Shown piece after piece: positions 48,546 through 50,787 of a stretch of DNA of 50,787 nucleotides. The position numbers were made by a program, and so were the translations under genes. This stretch comes from Candidatus Bathyarchaeota archaeon B24. GTDB lineage: Archaea; Thermoproteota; CALKCG01; B24. The notes beneath the pieces were generated by a model, which ran no database searches, was not told the DNA's origin, and was given only the letters and a program-made list of their open reading frames with translations. The stretch lies in the NCBI GenBank assembly GCA_001593865.1, contig LUCB01000018.1, positions 1-50,787 of the forward strand. The letters run 5' to 3'. The first letter of the stretch is position 1; every line of letters begins with the position of its first letter.

Positions 48546-49779
48546 AAGAGTCGACCTCCTGGTGGTCGGGGGAGGGCCTGCGGGTCTCGCAGCCGCCGCT
48601 AGAGCCTCAGAGCTTGGGGTTAGGAGGGTTGTGCTCGTCGACGAGAGGAGGTGGCTGGGCGGTATTCTACCCCAGTGCATACACCCGGGCTTCGGGCTTC
48701 ATAGATACGGGAGGGATATGACCGGCTGCGAGCTTGCGGAGAAGCTCATAGATAGGGTTTCATCCCTAGACGTCGATGTCTACACCGAGGCGCATACGGT
48801 TAGGATGGGATACGAATCCTATCTATCGAAGACGGCAGAGGTCCTAACCCCGAGGGGTGCGTTCAGGTTTAGGGCTAAAACCGTCGTCTACGCGGCGGGT
48901 GCCAGGGAGAGGACATGCTTCGAGGCCGGTATAGTAGGCTCCAGACCGGCAGGCGTATACACGGCAGGGGAGGTTCAGGAGATGATGGATGTATGGGGCA
49001 TCCTCCCCGGCCGCGAGGCCGTGGTCGCCGGGTCTGGGGACGTAGGCCTCATAGTGGCTAGAAGATTGACTCTCGAGGGGGTTAAGGTTAAAGCGGTCGT
49101 GGAGCTTATGCCTTACCCGGGAGGGCTTCTAAGGAACGTCGTCCAGTGCCTCGAAGACTATCAGATACCTCTCCTGCTGAGCCATGTGGTCCTAGCGGTC
49201 GAGGGTTCTAAGAGGGTGGAATCCGTTCTGGTGGCTGAGGTGGATGAAAACTTGAGGGCTAGGGAGGAGACCGTGAAGAGGATACCCTGCGACCTGCTGG
49301 TTATAGCGGTAGGTCTCATTCCAAGGGTTGAGCTTCTAGCCGGAGCTGGGGCTATGATCGACCCTAAAACCGGCGGCCCTGTCGTGAACGAGTTTCTTGA
49401 GACGAGCCTACCAGGGGTCTTCGCGGCGGGTAACGCCTTGGTCATAAACGACCTTGTGGAGCACGCTATGGAGCAGGGTGAGCTTGCGGCCGAGTCTGCC
49501 TACAGGTTTATAGAGGATGGAGGCTTCAGGTCCGCGTCTTGGAAGAGGGTTAGGGTCGGGGATGGGCTGAGGTTCGTGGTCCCCCAGCTCCTAGCAGGCT
49601 TCAGAGACGTTAAGCTCTACCTCAGAGCGTCATCGCCGTCTGAGAACGCTAGGCTCCTGATACCCGAGCTTGGGAAATCGGTCAGACTCAGGTCTGTCAG
49701 ACCTGCGGAGATGATAACCCTAACCCTTAAAGCCGAGGATGTTTTAAAGGCTGAGAGGTTGACCGTTAAGCTGGTGTAG
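48535..49779 (+). CDS. FAD/NAD(P)-binding oxidoreductase of the glycerol operon
   Basis: Pyridine-nucleotide-disulfide-type flavoprotein of about 414 aa. The N-terminal FAD motif is VVGGGPAGLAAAARASELG; VVAGSGDVGLIVARRLTLEG is the NAD(P)-binding fold; GVFAAGNALVINDLVEHAMEQGELAA is the second FAD contact. It lacks the CxxC redox pair of disulfide reductases. It resembles the alpha-type subunit paired with GlpA-like proteins and DUF1667 in Thermotoga and clostridia. The TTG start at 48535 has GGGTGAGG just before it; a GTG 9 bases upstream is possible. It overlaps the glpA stop. Confidence 0.86.
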   Translation: MPTRRVDLLVVGGGPAGLAAAARASELGVRRVVLVDERRWLGGILPQCIHPGFGLHRYGRDMTGCELAEKLIDRVSSLDVDVYTEAHTVRMGYESYLSKTAEVLTPRGAFRFRAKTVVYAAGARERTCFEAGIVGSRPAGVYTAGEVQEMMDVWGILPGREAVVAGSGDVGLIVARRLTLEGVKVKAVVELMPYPGGLLRNVVQCLEDYQIPLLLSHVVLAVEGSKRVESVLVAEVDENLRAREETVKRIPCDLLVIAVGLIPRVELLAGAGAMIDPKTGGPVVNEFLETSLPGVFAAGNALVINDLVEHAMEQGELAAESAYRFIEDGGFRSASWKRVRVGDGLRFVVPQLLAGFRDVKLYLRASSPSENARLLIPELGKSVRLRSVRPAEMITLTLKAEDVLKAERLTVKLV

Positions 49780-49783
49780 AGCC

Positions 49784-50176
49784 TTGAGAAGGATCGAGGT
49801 TACCTGCATCCTATGCCCGGTCGGGTGTAGGCTGACCGTGACGGAAGAGGATGGGGAATGGAAGGTCGAGGGATACGGCTGTAGGAGGGGTTTAGCCTAC
49901 GGGCTCGAGGAGGCTCAGAACCCGTCCAGGGTCCTGATAACGGTCATACCGGTCGACGACGGAGAGCTCCCGGTGGTACCCGTTAAAACGAGCAAACCCA
50001 TACCGAAAAACCTCCTTCTGAAAGCCTCAAAAGCCCTAGCAGGGCTCAGGGTTAAAGCCCCGGTCAGGCTCGGCCAAGTCATAGCCCGAAACCTCCTAGA
50101 CCTGGACGTGAACATAGTCGCCACCAGGTCTATAAAGGCGAGAAGAGACCGTGTGGAAGCCGACGGTCAAAAATAG
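49784..50176 (+). CDS. DUF1667 protein
   Basis: A 130-aa protein of family DUF1667 (PF07892). Cys residues in VTCILCPVGCRLTV (Cys-x2-Cys-x3-Cys) and GYGCRRG look like an Fe-S cluster site. ITVIPVDDGELPVVPVKTSKPIPK is the conserved core. Members lie beside GlpA-like and FAD oxidoreductase genes and may carry electrons between them. The start is TTG 49784, 5 bases after the upstream stop, so it is the last gene of the glycerol operon. Confidence 0.88.
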   Translation: MRRIEVTCILCPVGCRLTVTEEDGEWKVEGYGCRRGLAYGLEEAQNPSRVLITVIPVDDGELPVVPVKTSKPIPKNLLLKASKALAGLRVKAPVRLGQVIARNLLDLDVNIVATRSIKARRDRVEADGQK

Positions 50177-50215
50177 AGTAACGCTAATATCAGAGTATAT
50201 CCACAACTCTAAAGT

Positions 50216-50293
50216 GGACCCGTAGCGCAGCCAGGATAGCGCGGCAGCCTCCTAAGCTGTCGGTCGTGGGTTCGAATCCCACCGGGTCCGCCA
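50216..50293 (+). tRNA. tRNA-Arg (CCT anticodon), CCA encoded
   Basis: A 75-nt cloverleaf (50216-50290) plus encoded CCA (50291-50293). Acceptor GGACCCG/CGGGTCC, D stem GCGC/GCGC, anticodon stem GCAGC/GCTGT (one G-T pair) with loop CTCCTAA (anticodon CCT, Arg AGG codon), T stem GTGGG/CCCAC with TTCGAAT. Discriminator G. No intron. A GTATATCC sequence about 18-25 bases upstream may be the TATA box. It lies 40 bases after the DUF1667 gene. Confidence 0.95.
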
Positions 50294-50306
50294 TCTATTC
50301 TTGAAA

Positions 50307-50336
50307 ATAAGCTTGGAAACGGCTTATCTTTGTTTT
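50307..50336 (+). terminator. Hairpin plus T-run after tRNA-Arg
   Basis: ATAAGC (50307-50312) pairs with GCTTAT (50322-50327) around a 9-base loop, followed by CTTTGTTTT. It lies 14 bases after the encoded CCA, the right place to end the tRNA transcript. In archaea the T-run is the main termination signal. Confidence 0.5.
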
Positions 50337-50342
50337 ATGGAG

Positions 50343-50362
50343 CCTTAGGAAAATTCCTAAGG
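50343..50362. repeat. Near-perfect 20-bp palindrome between tRNA-Arg and a small gene
   Basis: CCTTAGGAA (50343-50351) and TTCCTAAGG (50354-50362) are perfect 9-base inverted arms around AA. On the plus strand TGTTTT follows. It could be a second terminator for the tRNA, a bidirectional stop for the convergent small gene whose TAA is at 50387-50389, or a protein-binding site. Confidence 0.45.
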
Positions 50363-50386
50363 TGTTTTAAGCGGTTATTCCAAGGG

Positions 50387-50563
50387 TTAGATAGGGCTCT
50401 GCCTTGGAGTAGTAGCTGTAAAGGTTTTCCGGGTGTAGTCGCTATAGTGCCTAGCAAGCTCCGTAACCTTCACGAATAATTCTCGTCTACGGTCAGCCAC
50501 CTGCTTCAAGACCTGCTTGACGCGGATGATCTGCTCGTCGAGTATTGAAACCAGAGAGCTCAT
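50387..50563 (-). CDS. Small uncharacterised protein (58 aa)
   Basis: I do not recognise this protein. It starts at ATG 50561-50563 with a strong GGAGGTGG ribosome-binding site 7 bases upstream and ends in TAA. Residues 1-40 look helical and charged (ILDEQIIRVKQVLKQVADRRR), perhaps a short coiled coil; the C-terminus is polar (YTRKTFTATTPRQ). Its start overlaps the stop of the upstream gene (ATGA), so both are in one operon. Small genes of this kind next to a tRNA are often from an integrated element, but no integrase is visible. Confidence 0.6.
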   Translation of the reverse strand: MSSLVSILDEQIIRVKQVLKQVADRRRELFVKVTELARHYSDYTRKTFTATTPRQSPI

Positions 50564-50787
50564 TTACTACCCACCTCCGGCTTAGGCTCTCTAACATCCC
50601 TCCAGCACTCTAAGGCGGTGCAACCAGCCCATTCATCCCGGTACCTGCATCTTCTACACGGGTTGTCGCGTCGGCTGTCGAGTATATCCAGCTTCCTCTC
50701 TTTAACAAGCCCAAGCAGACCTTCAAGCTCCCTCCTAGCCTCAGCCAGCGAGCCAGCGGTCCTAACCTTGAGCAGGGCAAGCTCGAG
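50560..50787 (-). CDS. Partial gene with C-terminal Cys cluster, runs off the window
   Basis: The last 75 codons of a minus-strand gene whose start lies beyond 50787. The N-terminal visible part is helical and charged (LAEARRELEGLLGLVKERKLDI). Near the end are four cysteines, NPCRRCRYRDEWAGC then TALECWRD (Cys-x2-Cys-x8-Cys-x5-Cys), a possible zinc or Fe-S site. I do not recognise the family. TGA at 50560-50562 overlaps the ATG of the 58-aa gene, so the two are translationally coupled. Confidence 0.55.
   Translation of the reverse strand, partial: LELALLKVRTAGSLAEARRELEGLLGLVKERKLDILDSRRDNPCRRCRYRDEWAGCTALECWRDVREPKPEVGSK

Noticed and set aside
50216-50787. Calling an integrated mobile element at tRNA-Arg
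   Set aside because: No integrase, no second copy of the tRNA 3' end and only about 500 bases of flank; kept as a hypothesis only.
1-50787. CRISPR arrays, insertion sequences or rRNA genes
   Set aside because: No regularly spaced direct repeats, transposase genes, terminal repeats or rRNA sequence were seen on reading either strand.

Overview
This 50.8 kb window is a chromosomal stretch of an archaeon. Archaeal marker genes are spread across it: archaeosine tRNA-guanine transglycosylase (TgtA), Nop5, two Sm-like proteins, ribosomal proteins L37e and L35Ae, archease, an AK6/Fap7-type kinase, a bifunctional phosphoglucose/phosphomannose isomerase and endonuclease Q. TATA-like boxes (TTTAAA/TTTATA type) lie about 25-40 bases before many starts, and TTG and GTG starts are common. 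The gene mix (PIN-domain toxins, a GH2 glycosidase, membrane-anchored transglutaminases, a DegT/Gfo-Idh pair, a bacterial-style glycerol cluster) suggests a TACK-group lineage such as Bathyarchaeia. That placement is inference.

Layout. 1-4.4 kb: DegT aminotransferase and Gfo/Idh oxidoreductase flank a surface transglutaminase on a very regular coiled-coil stalk; then a VapC toxin behind a frameshifted VapB relic. 4.4-8.2 kb: PHP phosphoesterase, solitary DNA methyltransferase, DMT transporter and a VapBC pair whose toxin lacks one acidic residue. 8.2-18.2 kb: the information-processing core (AK6-like kinase, zinc ribbon, SmAP3, PAC2, TgtA, a membrane beta-propeller, EndoQ split by one in-frame TAG, NUDIX, SmAP1-L37e, Nop5, archease, L35Ae). 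18.1-26.3 kb: sugar-phosphate isomerase, secreted beta-propeller, GNAT, ERCC4-HhH protein with a degraded nuclease motif, glutamate-synthase-like flavoenzyme, HisH-HisF, cupin. 26.4-32 kb: second transglutaminase, MFS transporter with a ChrB-type protein, AbrB-VapC pair, flavin reductase, M24 protein lacking most metal ligands, tRNA-Ile(GAT). 32.2-34.1 kb: ArsR and Fe-S protein diverging from an HdrA-like fragment, then another AbrB-VapC pair. 34.1-38.6 kb: minus-strand group of a GH2 glycosidase, GNAT, URO-D-like protein and GNAT fusion. 38.7-45.5 kb: P2-type calcium ATPase, TauE/DUF1634, SPFH protein, type IA topoisomerase. 45.6-50.2 kb: a glycerol operon (GlpK, FAD glycerol-3-phosphate dehydrogenase with BFD domain, FAD/NAD oxidoreductase, DUF1667). 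The window ends with tRNA-Arg(CCT), two terminator-like hairpins and two small minus-strand genes of unknown function, the last running off the edge.

Most striking observations: an amber codon exactly at the PHP/zinc-domain junction of EndoQ with the frame otherwise intact; repeat operators around the TATA boxes of toxin-antitoxin promoters; and several enzyme folds (VapC, ERCC4, M24) with missing catalytic residues. No rRNA, CRISPR array, insertion sequence or integrase was seen.
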